DNA of 64,000 nucleotides from Haematococcus lacustris (Eukaryota > Chlorophyta > Chlorophyceae > Chlamydomonadales > Haematococcaceae): NCBI GenBank assembly GCA_030144725.1, contig JASKMD010000018.1, forward strand, positions 1,265,099 to 1,329,098, read 5' to 3'. Below, one piece after another: positions 1 through 11,694 of this stretch (its first letter is position 1; every line of letters begins with the position of its first letter). Under the pieces are notes generated by a model that worked only from the letters and a program-made list of their open reading frames with translations, was not told the origin of the DNA and did no database searches. A program made the translations under genes and the position numbers.

Positions 1-1002
1 AGGGCTGTGCAAGGTCAGGCAGGGCTGTGCGGTTGGGAGGGCAGCAGGCTGTGGTGGTGGTTGTACGGTTAGGGTCGGGGCGGGGGAGGGGGAGGGGGGC
101 TGATGCTGCCTGAGCACGCCCCCTAAGCCCAGGTTGGCAACAGAGAGCGGTACGCCCATCCCCTAGGGGTCGACACACCTGGTGTGGGGGCACCCCTGGT
201 GTGTGGACAGGGCAGGCTGGGACATGAGGGCGAGGGCTTGGGATGTGGGGCCCAAGGACCTTCCAATGTGGGGCCTAAGGACCTTCCAATGTGGGGCCTC
301 CCCTCCACTAACACATCACAGCCCACAGACCAGCCCTCCATGCAGCTGGCATTGCTGCACAGGCTTGCTGTCAGAATTATCGCTCCAGCGCAGAGCGTGG
401 CTTGGCTTGGCGCTGTGCCAAAAAACGTCAGCGGTGCTAACGGTTAGCAGGGGCAGGGTGTGGATAGGCAGGGTGGCAGCTATGCATGCAAACTGCCCAT
501 TAAATGTACGTTTGTCATGTGTATGTATGTGCGGACATGTAGGTCATGCAGACGTTTGGAACGTTTTTCGATTGGTTGGGGTGATTTGTTCGACAGATAA
601 CGCATGGATAAGCAGCCATGGCAGTGCAGTGCAACATGGTGCTTGCTTGATGGTGTCTGCAGCACATTTGTTGTCGGCAGGTCATGTTGGCCAGTGCTGC
701 TGTTTTGGGTACTTGAGAACGGTGCGAAGAATAGGAAGTAGGGAGTGGAATGGTTATTATCAACAATGCACAGTACGACAATTAAAAAATAGTGGATTGA
801 GAGGAGGAAACGGCATTTGTGCAGTGTAAGGAGAGGAACTAATGATATCCATGTATCCCAATAATACTTTTAATGATAAGCTTTGTTGGTGATTTCAAAT
901 CAATCAAAAAACAGTTCAACTCAATTCGTCACCAAAATTGTATCTCACCAATTGTTTGAGCATGCGGCTGTCACCAAATTTGTAGCAGCACCCTCAAGCT
1001 CC
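1..1002. other. No gene recognised; left edge
   Basis: The first kilobase has open frames on both strands, but none shows a recognisable domain or codon pattern. The first 300 bases are G-rich and resemble intron or untranslated sequence of the neighbouring genes. I see nothing firm here. Confidence 0.4.
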
Positions 1003-1326
1003 ATGGTAGATGGCGCCAAAGCTGGAACAGAGTTTGCTGACCTCGACCCTTCAGCCCATAGATGCTGCGGCTCGAGAGGCAGCTGGTGCAAGGGCAGGGG
1101 CAGGGGTGGGGGCAGGAGCAAGGGCAGGGGCCTGCAACTTCTTAATAGTGATGAGGACGACATCATCACACAACCTTTGAGGGCTGCTAGAAGCGACAGC
1201 AGCAGTGCCGGCAGCTCAGCCAGCAGCAGCTCTGATAGCGGTGAGGGCGAGAGTGATAGTGAGGATGATGAGGCTGTGATGGAAGCAACCACACGCGTCA
1301 ATGCTCGAAGGTGGTTGCCCCAGTAG
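1003..1326 (+). CDS. Small hypothetical ORF with basic and acidic-serine tracts
   Basis: A 107-codon frame runs from an ATG to TAG. It has a Gly/Arg/Lys-rich basic stretch near residues 30-45, then a Ser-rich segment grading into an acidic tail (Glu/Asp/Ser around residues 65-95). This looks like a disordered nuclear-type protein or a fragment of one. The flanks are AT-richer and carry two similar short blocks containing 'GCTGTCACCAAAT' (near 968 and 1450), which hints at decayed transposon sequence. No domain is recognised, and it may not be a real gene. Confidence 0.3.
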   Translation: MVDGAKAGTEFADLDPSAHRCCGSRGSWCKGRGRGGGRSKGRGLQLLNSDEDDIITQPLRAARSDSSSAGSSASSSSDSGEGESDSEDDEAVMEATTRVNARRWLPQ

Positions 1327-1722
1327 TGAACAAATGCATGTGTGGACAATGTGCTATTGCTAGGTGTTGCACTTAGCAGCCTCTGGCTTCGTAGATGTAT
1401 TGAACAAAGAGAGTCATCAAACACGTATCACTTCAATGTTTGAGCCAGGCGCTGTCACCAAATACGTGCCGATAGGGTCTTTGGGTCCGCTTTTTGGGTC
1501 CTAAACGTGTCCCTGTGCCACCGATCTACCAACGCTGTCCCTTCGCCTAGCCGACATCTTTGTACTGTTGATGGCTGCAACAAGGCAATGAACCAGGCAG
1601 GTCCATACAAGGCATGGAATGCTGGAACCGCGCTTCCTTCAAGGTCCCCTATGCCGGCTCAAGTCTTAAACTAGATATCACAGCTTTCGTTGATATTTCA
1701 GCTGCGTTAGAATGCCGTGAAC
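1327..1722. other. Presumed upstream region of the SET-domain gene
   Basis: There is no convincing coding sequence. It probably holds the promoter, 5' untranslated sequence or an unidentified first exon of the SET-domain gene that follows. Confidence 0.35.
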
Positions 1723-4700
1723 ATGTGGCAAAACGTACAAAAAGCGTTTGTAGTGCGGCAGTCATCGAAGTCTGTGTTAATGGTGTGGGACATTCGTCGT
1801 CTCATCCCATCCGACGCCAAGACCGATCTCGTTGGTTTGCCAAGGCAGGGACGGCTAGCATGTCGAGATGCGTTCGATCGAGCTCCTGGGACAAGACCCT
1901 CCTCCTTAGCCGGTCGGGCCGCATGGCAGCAAACTGTACGCAGCAGCGCCCCGGAGTGCGACCAGCTGGCTGCCCTTGCTGAGGAGGAGCTAAACCTCGT
2001 CTGCGCTGGAGTCACAACGCTGGGCCGTGGGCTGCTTACACGGCAACGTGTGGCTAAGCAGGTGGTGACACTGTTGAAGCCAGCAGCAGCAGCGAAGCGC
2101 GGGAGTGGTAGTAGGCAAGGGCGATGCAGGGAGGGGCAGGGGGCGGAACGGAAGAGGCAGGGGCAGGCGGCGGCAGCGGCAGGGGCAGAGACAAGGCTTG
2201 GGCCTGTCGTTGCGCAGACCAGGCCCCAGTGCAGGCAGGCAGTGAAGGACCTGCACGCTCCCCTTGCACTGCACACCCATGCAAGCACGCAAGCAAGGAT
2301 GTGTGCATGCAGACGGTGATTTCTGTGCCCATCCACAACGCGTTGGTGGTGAGCGACACGCCCCAGGAGGCCGTCAGTGTGATTGGAGACAAAGCGCAGG
2401 CGGCCTGGCAGGACAAGCACGGAGGTGGGTGCTGGCTGGCTGGGTAAGAGCGTGGGCTGGAGGCAGGCAGGCAGGACAGGCATGAAGGTAGGTGAGAGGT
2501 TTGCAGCCGGGGGCTCAGTCGTGGGTGGTGAGCTGTTGGCAGACAGCACAGGCATGGCAGCAGGTGGAAGGTGAGAGGTCCTGGCTGGAGCGGTGAGCTG
2601 TGCCTGTAAAGGAGGGGTCTGGATGCAGGGCAGGGCATGAGTGGGGGAAAGAGGGGCACCTGGGAGGGAGGTGGGCACCCCAGCCCATGTCCGCAGGGGA
2701 TGCAGCGCCCCTGCAACACTGTGCCCAGCCCACTGCATGCAGCCACACACCTAGCTACCACCTAGCTACCACCTAGCTACCACCTAGCTACCACCTAGCT
2801 ACCACCTAGCTACCACCTAGCTACCACCTAGCTACCACCTAACTACCACTGGCATAGAGGGGGGGGCACCTGCTCATGGACCCACCCCACTAGCCATAGG
2901 TCGCCTGTGATGTCATGTGAGGTCACATGAGGTCAGCAGGGGGCCCTAGGCAGCAGGGGCAGCCACTAGTGGAGGGGGACAGCAACCGCAGGAACCAAGG
3001 TTGCACCTGCTGCTGCTGCTGCGCTGCTGCTGCTGCTGGCCCTGCTGCCACATCGGCTGCCAGCTTGCCTGCCTGGCTGTGCAGCCTGCCATCCTCCTGC
3101 TTGCCTGCAGCGCTCCCAGATGACCTGCAGCTGTTCCTGCAAGGTAGGAGTGTCCCCGGTGCAAGCAGGCAGGCAGCTGGGCAGTGGCAGTGGCAGTGGC
3201 AGGTGAGGGTGCAAGGCAGGGTTGGGTGGCTGCATGACCTGGCTGCCAGGCTCATTGAGGGAATGCAAAGCTGAGTGCAGCTGCACTCACTCCAAGGTTG
3301 GACACCTTAGCTACTGGCAGCTACCAGCAGCTACCGCCCCGCTACCAGCAGCTATCGGCTGCTGCCGACACCCACCATGTTGGGGGATTGAGATGATGAG
3401 GGATTAAAAATGGTGGGATTCATAGTCTGGTTGATTTGCCAGTAGCTGGCGGTAGCTGTCGGAAGCTGAGGTGTTTAACCTGGAGGTCTGTGCAGCTGCA
3501 CTCAGCTCTGCAGCCCCTCAGCGCGACTGCCTCCCAGGAGCAAGCAGGCAGGCAGCTGGGCAGTGGCAGTGGCAGGTGAGGGCCAAGGGCAGCCTGTCCC
3601 TCCTCACGGCTGTCACACCTCACCCATCACATCTTACTCCTCACGGCTGTCACACCTCACCCATCACATCTTACTCCTCACGGCTGTCACACCTCACCCA
3701 TCACATCTTACTCCTCACGGCTGTCACACCTCACCCATCACATCTTACTCCTCATGGCTGTCACACCTCACCCATCACATCTTACTCCCAACGGCTGTCA
3801 CACCTCACCCATCACATCTTACTCCTCACGGCTGTCACACCTCACCCATCACATCTTACTCCTCACGGCTGTCACACCTCACCCATCACATCTTACTCCT
3901 CACGGCTGTCACACCTCACCCATCACATCTTACTCCTCACGGCTGTCACACCTCACCCATCACATCTTACTCCTCACGGCTGTCACACCTCACCCATCAC
4001 ATCTTACTCCTCACGGCTGTCACACCTCACCCATCACATCTTACTCCTCACGGCTGTCACACCTCACACATCACATCTTACTCCTCACGGCTGTCACACC
4101 TCACCCATCACATCTTACTCCTCACGGCTGTCACACCTCAGGGGAGGAGCGGTGGGACACCCGGCTCATGGCCTGGGTGCTGTACCTAGCCGCCCGCCAT
4201 CACACCCTCACTCCTGCCAGCAGCAGGGGGGCCAGCAGCAGCAGCAGCAGCAGCAGCAGGGGGTCAATGGCAGCAGAGGCCAGGCGGGTCAGCAGGAGGG
4301 TCAGCAGGAGGGGCTGTGGGGGCGCTTCCTGGCCCAGCTGCCCCCTGAGGAGGAGATGAGCTGCCTGCTCAACTTCACACCCCAAGAGGCCCCCCTGCTG
4401 CAGCTGCCGGACCTGCTGGTGAGTGCCCGCTGTCCGGCTGCCCGCTGACCGCTGCCTGCTGACCGCTGACTGCTGAGCCCGCTGCCTGGCTGCCTGCTCG
4501 CTGACCCTGATGTGTCCCAGGCCTCATGGCCACTAGCCCTGACCCTCAAGGACCTGATGGACCACCCACCCCTACCTGTCCATCCCCCCCTCGCTGCCCA
4601 CCCACCCCTCGCTACCACCCACCCCTCCCTGACCACCCACCCCTCCCTGCCCACCCACCCCTCCCTGCCCACCCACCCCTCCCTAACCACCCACCCCTCC

Positions 4701-5045
4701 ACTCACCTGCCCACCTAGAGGCCCCCTTTCCCCAACAGCTACACGGCCCGGCTGGACTGGCGCACCCACAATTTCGTGCACGCTTCCCCCTGCCTGCTCC
4801 TGCCCCATGCAGGCAGAGGCTCAGCGTCAACGGGACTGGGTCCTACACCTGCATCACACCTGGTTCAGCCGCAGCCCCAGCCGCAGCCCCAGGGCCCTGC
4901 AGCTAGCCCACAGCAGCCAGGACACTCTGTGGGCTGCTGCTATGGTGGGAGCAGGCCACCTTTGCCAGGAACCTGCACCTGAACCTGCCCCCTGCCCCTC
5001 CCACATAAGCTCTACTCCGCCCCTGCCTTCCCTGACCTGACCTGA

Positions 5046-5076
<31 letters not shown>

Positions 5077-8000
5077 ACCTGACCTGACCTGACCTGACCT
5101 GACCTGACCTGACCTGACCTGACCTGACCTGACCTGACCTGACCTGACCTGACCTGACCTGACCTGACCTGACCTGACCTGACCTGACCTGACCTGACCT
5201 GACCTGACCTGACCTGACCTGACCTGACCTGACCTGACCTGACCTGACCTGACCTGACCTGACCTGACCTGACCTGACCTGACCTGACCTGACCTGACCT
5301 GACCTGACCTGACCTGACCTGACCTGACCTGACCTGACCTGACCTGACCTGACCTGACCTGACCTGACCTGACCTGACCTGACCTGACCTGACCTGACCT
5401 GACCTGACCTGACCTGACCTGACCTGACCTGACCTGACCTGACCTGACCTGACCTGACCTGACCTGACAGGTGCGCAGCCGAACATTCAGTGACAGCCTT
5501 GGGGGCGAGGGGCTGACCCTGATGGTGCCCTTCGCGGACCTGGCCAACCACAGCTTTGAGTACAACGGGACCTTCAGGGTGGGGGCGGACAAGTGCAGGT
5601 CAGGGGGGCAGCCAGCGCCTTGGCCTTGGCTGCTGAGGCTTCTGCAGGGGCTGGGGCTGGGGTAGGGGCAGGGGCAGGGGCAGGGGCAGGGGCAGGGGCA
5701 GGGGCAGGGGCAGGGGCAGGGGCAGGGGGCAGGGGGCAGGGGCAGGGGCAAGGGCAGTTTTGTGCCTCCGTTGCTGCTGCCACTCCTGCTGCCATCCCGG
5801 AATGTTGCTTGCATACCTGGTGCTGGTGATATTGTCGTCACATCTATGTATAGTATATTGTCAGAGGCCAAGCTGTTACGGGAACATAACCGACCGAGGC
5901 GTAGCCGAGTTGTTTACGCGGCCTCAGACGTAGACGAGGGTTGATTCCAGGGTATAGTATAATGCCGGAGGCTGTTACGGGACAATAACGACCGAGACCT
6001 CGTTGAAAGTTGCGGTAATCGACGAGGCGTAGCCGAGTCGTTTACGCGGCTTGAGACGAGGCCGATGTTGTTATTTGAACGTGATAAACAGATAAGCGCG
6101 CAGCATCAAAGCGTCTGCATCGCCTGGCTTTGTCGACGCCCCCTGCACTTTTTCAGAGAAAATTGCGGCTACGCAGCGGTTACGCAGTAAAATTTCTGCA
6201 CTGTTTCAGTTAAAGCGCGGTTAGGAGGCGGTTTCAGTAACTCTTCTGCACTTTTTCAGTAAAGCTGCGGTTACGCAGCGGTTACAGTAAAACTCCGCGG
6301 AAGCCTCGCTGTCTCCGGTATCCTACAGCCACGCACACAGCCTGCTCACAGTTGTGGCGAGCAGCGCAAACTCTTCAGAGCGCGAGGTCAAAGAGGTCTC
6401 GGAGCTGTTAATTACGGCGAAAATAAAAGTTATTACTTCCCCCGTAATGTAAAGGGATTCGTGTACGACGCCCAGCGTCAGCGTCTACGTCCCCTGCTGC
6501 ACCTTTTCAGTAGATCGCGGTTAGGCAGCGATTGACGCACTTTTCAAGTAAAATTTTGGCACTTTTCAGTAAACCCCCCGCAAGCCGTGCTGTCTCCGGC
6601 ATTCTCCGGCATCCTTGAGCCACGCACACAACCTAATCACCATTACGGTAAGCAGTGCAAACTCTTCGTGTATTGAATACATATTGTGTATGTATTGTAC
6701 GGATGCAATTAACTGCTGCCCAGCCTACAGCTGCGTGTAAAAGCTGTTGTTGCAGTTTTGAGCTGTCCACGGTCCGTGCCATAGAAGCTGCCCAGGAGCT
6801 GCTGATCAGCTATGGCCAGGATAAGAGCAATGCTGAGCTGCAGGTAACGCCAGTCAGGGTGGCTGGGGGGTAGGGAGCAGGCTCTCTGGGGGGTTGACCT
6901 GGCTTGGGGGGGAGGGGCAGGCTGGTGTCAGAAAAGTACCGTGCCTACCCCCCCTCCTTATCCCCTTGACCTCACCTTGCCTGGCTCCGCCTAACTCTGC
7001 ATATAGGCCAGCCTTCCAGCCAGTTGCCTGCCAGCTGCCCTTGCCAGCCCTGCTCACGGTGCATGAGGTGAATCTCACCCCCTCCCAGCCCTAACTCCAA
7101 TGCCCACCTTAACCCCACCTCCACCCTCTTACCACACCCACCTCCACTTACCCTCCAGCTACTCCCAGGTCTCACCCACAGGCAGAGGATTGGATGGCGA
7201 CCCCCTCCCCCTCCCCCTCCCCCTCCCCCTCCCCCTCCCCCTCCCCTCCCCCTCCCCCTCCCCCTCCCCCTCCCCCTCCCCCTCCCCCTCCCCCTCCCCC
7301 TCCCCCTCCCCCTCCCCCCCCCCTCCGGGCAGCTGGCACTATGCTGCACAGCCTCCGGCCGTAACCCTGTCACGGCTGCAGCGCGACTACGGCTTTGTTG
7401 TACCCGGCAATCCCAACGACCGCATCCCCCTGCCTGGCTGTGGCCTCCTCGATCGGGACAGTCTCTCTGGCCCCCCCTCCTCCCCCTCCCTCATGTGGGG
7501 TGGGTCAGGAGGGACGTCACAAGGCCAGGGGCAGAAGCCTGGAGGCCCTCAGCTCATGGCGGCCAGTCTGCTGGAGGGGTGCGGTATGACGGGTGGGTGC
7601 CCTCCCCCTCCCTTGCCCCACCCCTCCCCTGCCCTCCCCCTGCCCCCCTGCCCTCACCCTGCCCACCCACTCCCTTGGCTTGCCCTGCCTGCTGTGCACC
7701 GGACCAGAGGTGACCAGCTAGGTGCCCCCTGGTGTGAGCGCAGGCGACTGGTTGTCAGGCCAGCTGCAGCCGCTCCTGCCCATCACCCCGCAGGCTGGAG
7801 GGGTGCAGGTGAGCGGTGGTAAGGGTGAGCTGGGTCGTGGTGAAGGGCCGAGGGAGGGGAGGAAAGTGTGACGCCATAGGTCACACCGCATCTCACTGAT
7901 GAGCACATCCTCCCTGGCCTGAGGCGGGAGATGCAACACATGATCTTGGGTGTGCTGGCCCCCTCCCCCTCCCCCTCCCCCTCCCCCTCCCCCTCCCCAG

Positions 8001-9050
8001 CCCAGCCCTCCCGAGCCCCCTCCCCAGCCCCCTCCCCCTCCCCAGCCCCCTCCCCAGCCCCCTCCCCCTCCCCAGCCCCCTCCCCAGCCCCCTCCCCCTC
8101 CCCAGCCCCCTCCCCAGCCCCCTCCCCAGCCCCCTAGCCCAGCCCAGCCCAGGGTGTGCTGGCCACCTGTTGTGTGAAAACTTGTGCTTAGGGCAGGGAG
8201 GCCCTGGGCTGCTCCCGCCGGCGCTGCGCCCTGCTCTCCCTCCCTCTGTTTGACGGCTACGGGCTGTATGGCGGGGCGGCTGCACCTTATGGGGGCGAGG
8301 GCAAGCAAACCACGCTCGGCATCATGGCTGGCTGGGCGAGCAAAGCATGGACGTCCTCAGGTCAGGGACAAGGCTGTAGAGCTCCTCCTCCTCCCCTCTT
8401 CCATTCCTCCCCTCTTCCACTCTTCCTCCTCTTCCCTCCTCCCCTCCTCCCCTCTTCCCCTCCGCCACCTCTCCCCTCTCCCCTCCTCACCTTTCCTCAG
8501 TCAACCTCCCCTCATCTTCCTCCCCTTCTTAATACAGCACTTGGTGAACCCTTATGGACGAGGCAGGCCTGCCAACCACCTGCCTCATGTGCCTCTGATA
8601 CCCGCAACAGCCACGCCTCAAAGGGCGTGTGATGAGTGCAGGCACCCCTGACCCTCGCAAGCTGCGGCCAGGCGAGGTTACCTCTGAGCGCGAGGCTGTA
8701 GCCTTTTGGGCCGCGCACTTCCGCTCCCTGCTCGCGCCCCTCGGCACAAGTGTGGAGACGGACAGGCAGCTGCTGGATATGCCAGCCGCGCTACGTGCGC
8801 AGCACCTCAGCGACGGACGGGTTGAACCTGGAAGAGACGGGTTGCCCGCGAGCAGTGGTCGCGACCCGGGAAGGGGCGTGTCAGAGCAGAAGCGCGCGGA
8901 GGCCGGCGGAGATCCGGGCGCGCGACTCACGGCGGCAGTGCGGTGCCGGCTAGAATACAAACTGATGGTGGAGGAAGGTCTGCGGGCGCTGTCGGCATAC
9001 TCCACCTACCTAGATTGCAGTGTAGTTGTAAAGGGGTCGCGAGGCCGATA
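1723..9050 (+). CDS. SET-domain protein lysine methyltransferase (Rubisco LSMT/SETD6-like), multi-exon
   Basis: Predicted S-adenosylmethionine-dependent lysine methyltransferase. Exons that join in phase are 1723-2061, 2313-2424, 3111-3143, 4142-4418 (one frame break inside), 4813-4944, 5471-5598, 6756-6843, 7382-7583, 7744-7808 and 7880-7949. Less certain exons lie at about 8197-8360 and 8538-9050. Family landmarks in order: [11 protein letters not shown] (exon 1), [12 protein letters not shown] (exon 2), [11 protein letters not shown] (4142 on), the SET signature [12 protein letters not shown] (5471 exon), [10 protein letters not shown] then [14 protein letters not shown] (6756 and 7382 exons), and a C-terminal helix [17 protein letters not shown] typical of the Rubisco-substrate-binding domain. 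The start ATG is a guess; a transit peptide exon may lie upstream. Introns are packed with tandem repeats. The reading frame changes inside 4142-4418 and near 8630 are unresolved. The substrate cannot be told from sequence. Confidence 0.78.
2755..2850. repeat. 11-bp tandem repeat (CTAGCTACCAC), about 9 copies
   Basis: A near-perfect array lies inside intron 2 of the SET gene. It has no coding role. Confidence 0.9.
3602..4141. repeat. 37-bp minisatellite, about 14.6 copies, intron 3 of the SET gene
   Basis: The unit contains CACGGCTGTCACACCTCACC and repeats with only a few substitutions (near 3755, 3789 and 4069). Because 37 is one more than a multiple of three and the unit has no stop, all three forward frames stay open and give the same 37-residue peptide repeat. 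The array ends exactly at the acceptor of the exon beginning at 4142. Confidence 0.92.
5078..5468. repeat. (GACCT)n pentanucleotide array, about 78 copies, in an intron
   Basis: A practically perfect array of pentamers is preceded by a short (CCTG)n run at 5043-5077. It fills the intron 4945-5470 of the SET gene up to the CAG acceptor. The reverse strand reads as a VRSGQ pentapeptide repeat in every frame, which is an artefact and not a protein. Confidence 0.95.
5664..5755. repeat. (GGGGCA)n hexanucleotide array
   Basis: About 15 copies lie in the SET-gene intron 5599-6755. The same hexamer, or its complement, recurs at 19757-19814, 34735-35103 and 45470-45835. Confidence 0.9.
5800..6700. 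other. AT-richer intronic insertion with internal duplications
   Basis: This block differs in composition from the surrounding GC-rich intron. A segment with CGAGGCGTAGCCGAG occurs twice (near 5896 and 6023). A longer block with CTGCACTTTTTCAG, 'GCGGTTACGCAGCGG' and an ending 'GCAAACTCTTC' occurs in two divergent copies (about 6125-6375 and 6475-6670). No ORF is seen. It is probably a non-autonomous transposon or a decayed element. I could not define its ends. Confidence 0.5.
7200..7322. repeat. (CCCCCT)n array, about 20 copies, in an intron
   Basis: A pyrimidine-only hexamer array lies 60 bases before the 7382 exon of the SET gene. It is the same motif as the much longer array at 17421-18015. 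Confidence 0.92.
7957..8138. repeat. Mixed (CCCCCT)n / CCCCAGCCCCCTC array in an intron
   Basis: Plain hexamers grade into a higher-order repeat with AGCC interruptions, within the SET-gene intron after exon 7880-7949. Confidence 0.85.
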
Positions 9051-11298
9051 GCCCGCTGTCTATAGTTGGACATGTTTACCTGACTTTCCGGCACTCGAGT
9101 CTCGTCTCACTCGAGTCGTCCCATGGGTCTCGTGCTCCAGCCGACATTTTTGTTGTGCTCAAGGCGACAAGTGACAAGACTACATCACACATTTCGCATG
9201 TACAACTAGGAGCTGCGTTTTCTGAAATCTGGACAAGTCCTACTTAACCATGTGTCTGGGACCTTTTTCCATTATCTGTCCGGGACAGTTTCTAATTCCC
9301 TGTCCCCAGCCCCTTTGGAAGGTAGGGCAATGGCCGTTGGCATCAAAAAACACATGCTCCCATGAAACACCTGCAAGCAACAGCTTGGGCAGTGTCTGGT
9401 GCACACCTCCTTGGACCTGGACAGGCAGCTGTGCTGGCAGTGCCAGCGGTACGTGGACACAGAGACCATCAGTATGTAGGGCAAGGCACCCAATGCGCGT
9501 TTGGAGCAGCATCCTTGGGGCCTGCACTTGCATCTGTGTGCCATCTGTGCAGCACTCTCCACACGAAACATGGGACCCACCTGAATCCGAACAGTCTGCG
9601 CATGTGTCTAGCCTTCACACAAATCATTGAGAATGGTTCCGGAGCTGGCTTTTACGGGCAAATAAATAGCTTACTCTCCCCGTAATGTGAAGGGGTTAGG
9701 GTACGCCCATGTAACTCTAGGTGGCTCAGATTCCTAGAAAAGCCTATAATCATAGGCAAGAGGGACCTATGAAAAATGGCTCGAAAACCTAGAATTCTAG
9801 GCTAGAAAAATGTAGACTTCTAGGTTGACGGTCGCTCCCTAGAAGGGATCCAAAATTAGCGCAAGAAAACGGAATCAATAATCTAATTATACGCGAAAAC
9901 CCGCACCCTACATGTGAAGGGTCCCTATGATAGCGGGTTTGGTGCAGGCGTGGAGGTGTGGCGGAGAGGCATCAGCTCTTTGACCTTGAAGAAGCCCAAG
10001 CTGCGCGTGAGCCTGGCTTTAGGGCAGCAGCTGCCAGTAAAGAAACATGCTGACACCGTCCCAGTCAACAGAGCAGCATGCCACCCTATTGAGTGAGAGA
10101 TTTAGTGAGTGGACAGCAATACAGGCAGGCACTTCCTTGCCCCCTAGATGAGGTATATGTATGGGTTGTAGACGGGCCTGGTACTAGCCTGCTGTCAGGG
10201 CCTCCCAACCCCCTTGAAAAGGGGGTGTGTCCGTTTCACGCGGTTCATTTCTCGTACAGTTTGCGGATTGATCAACGAAGCACATCAGTATGTAGAGGGC
10301 TCGCTTGGCTACACGCTACGGCTGTCCTGAGCGTCCATGACTATGTATATGATGCACTGCTTAGGCGTGAACCCGGCCTATATTTTGTTGGCAGATATCA
10401 CCATGCACGCCTCCTCCACCCTCGACCTTCTTAATGACGCCGTGATGAAGCAAAGGCAAGTATGTGTGCAGTCGCGCTTTGTGTTGCGATGGCCGAAATC
10501 GCGAGTTTGAAATCTAAGAAGCTGAAATGCTTCTTTAACGCACCCACACCACTGCTGATTCTGCGTCTAGAACAGCCGCATATTTCTTAACATCTATTAG
10601 CATTCACTCGTCATTTGTGTCGCTCGCGCTGTCAAGCGAGAGACGGAGTGGTTGTATGCTCTAGCGGTTCATCAAGACACTATGTGCACCCTTCACATCT
10701 TGTTACAGTAGACTATGTGGCCTGATAGTCAAACTGACCGCGGGACTCTTCATATTTGAGCCTTTTCTGCTCGTTCCCCTGGTTATGTGCTTTGTTCGTT
10801 GTAGCAAGAGTATTTGCGTAGGTGCGAAGCCTTCGTTGTGTCGCTACATCGTTTTGGGACATCACCACCGAGACATGTGCTTCGGTCCACAGTGCCATGA
10901 CCTGCTGCACTCCCTCTCACCTCGTGTCCTCCCATCTGGCCCCACTCGCACCTGCAGGCCTGTACACTCCATAGCTAAGGCCCCTGGCACTTGCGTTTGT
11001 TAACAGTTTTTGCTTCAGCATCAATCCATGCCGTAGGTGCATGCCACAACGTGCATCCCCCACTGGCTGGGTACAGTAGATAAGCAACAAGTATCTAAAG
11101 GCAAACATCTAGTAGGACTGCAAGCACCCATTGCAGATGTGGTAGCAGAACACCCTTCCCGAGCAATTGCAACTCTTGCCTTATGGCCACAGCAAAGCCC
11201 CATACTAGCACCCCATGGCAGGGCAAGATCTGTACACTCCATAGCTAGGCCTGGTCTCTTGTCCATTAGCTACACGCCCATGACAACAAAGCAGAGCC
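9051..11298. other. Intergenic, no convincing gene
   Basis: Several open frames exist (for example 10093-10434), but none shows a domain or splice context. At 9651-9705 a motif containing 'CCCCGTAATGT' matches one at 6415-6465 inside the SET-gene intron, which suggests a shared dispersed repeat. A TGTAA signal at about 9709 could belong to the SET gene. Confidence 0.4.
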
Positions 11299-11694
11299 CT
11301 ATGGCAACACCCCATGCCTGGTGGGGCTGCCACGCTCAGCAATGTGCTTCTGCACGGCCTTCTGCCAGCCTGCCACCAGCGTGTTGCCGACTGACTGATC
11401 CCTGGGCGGCACCATGTGTGTAGCTAACATCCTTGCAATGGCATGCCATGCCATGCCATGCCCCTACCCCTTACCTGTGTGGGCCTCGTGTATGTAGGTC
11501 TGGAGCAAGTCATGGTTGCGCCGGTGGGTGGTGGCGCTGGCCTGCCGGCCTGGATCAGCTCCAGGGAAAACAGCCCCAACAACAGCAGTGCACAGGGTGC
11601 CCAGCTGTTCTGCTGAGACGCCTGGGAGGCAGAGGAGGCGCTCGCGGCTCAGGATGTACTCAGCTGTGTACCCCCCCGTGTGCGTGTCACGCTC
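11299..11694 (-). CDS. Last two exons of an unrecognised gene
   Basis: On the minus strand an exon at 11694-11475 starts after a CCAACCAG-type acceptor and ends at CACACAG|GTAAGG. It joins in phase to 11423-11299, which ends in TAG. Together they give about 115 codons. Recognisable stretches are YTAEYILSRERLL, GVSAEQLGTLCTAVVGAVFP and, in the last exon, NTLVAGWQKAVQKHIAERG. Clean splice sites and phase agreement argue for a real gene, but I recognise no family. Upstream exons beyond 11694 are not identified; a minus-strand frame at 12026-12397 is a weak candidate. Confidence 0.55.

Noticed and set aside
3471..4448. Forward frames with a 37-residue [12 protein letters not shown] repeat
   Set aside because: A 37-bp non-stop minisatellite opens all three frames with the same peptide; it lies in an intron between phase-matched exons.
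4854..5871. Long reverse-strand frames reading (VRSGQ)n, up to 322 codons
   Set aside because: Pure translation of the intronic (GACCT)n array; it opens several frames at once and overlaps SET exons on the other strand.
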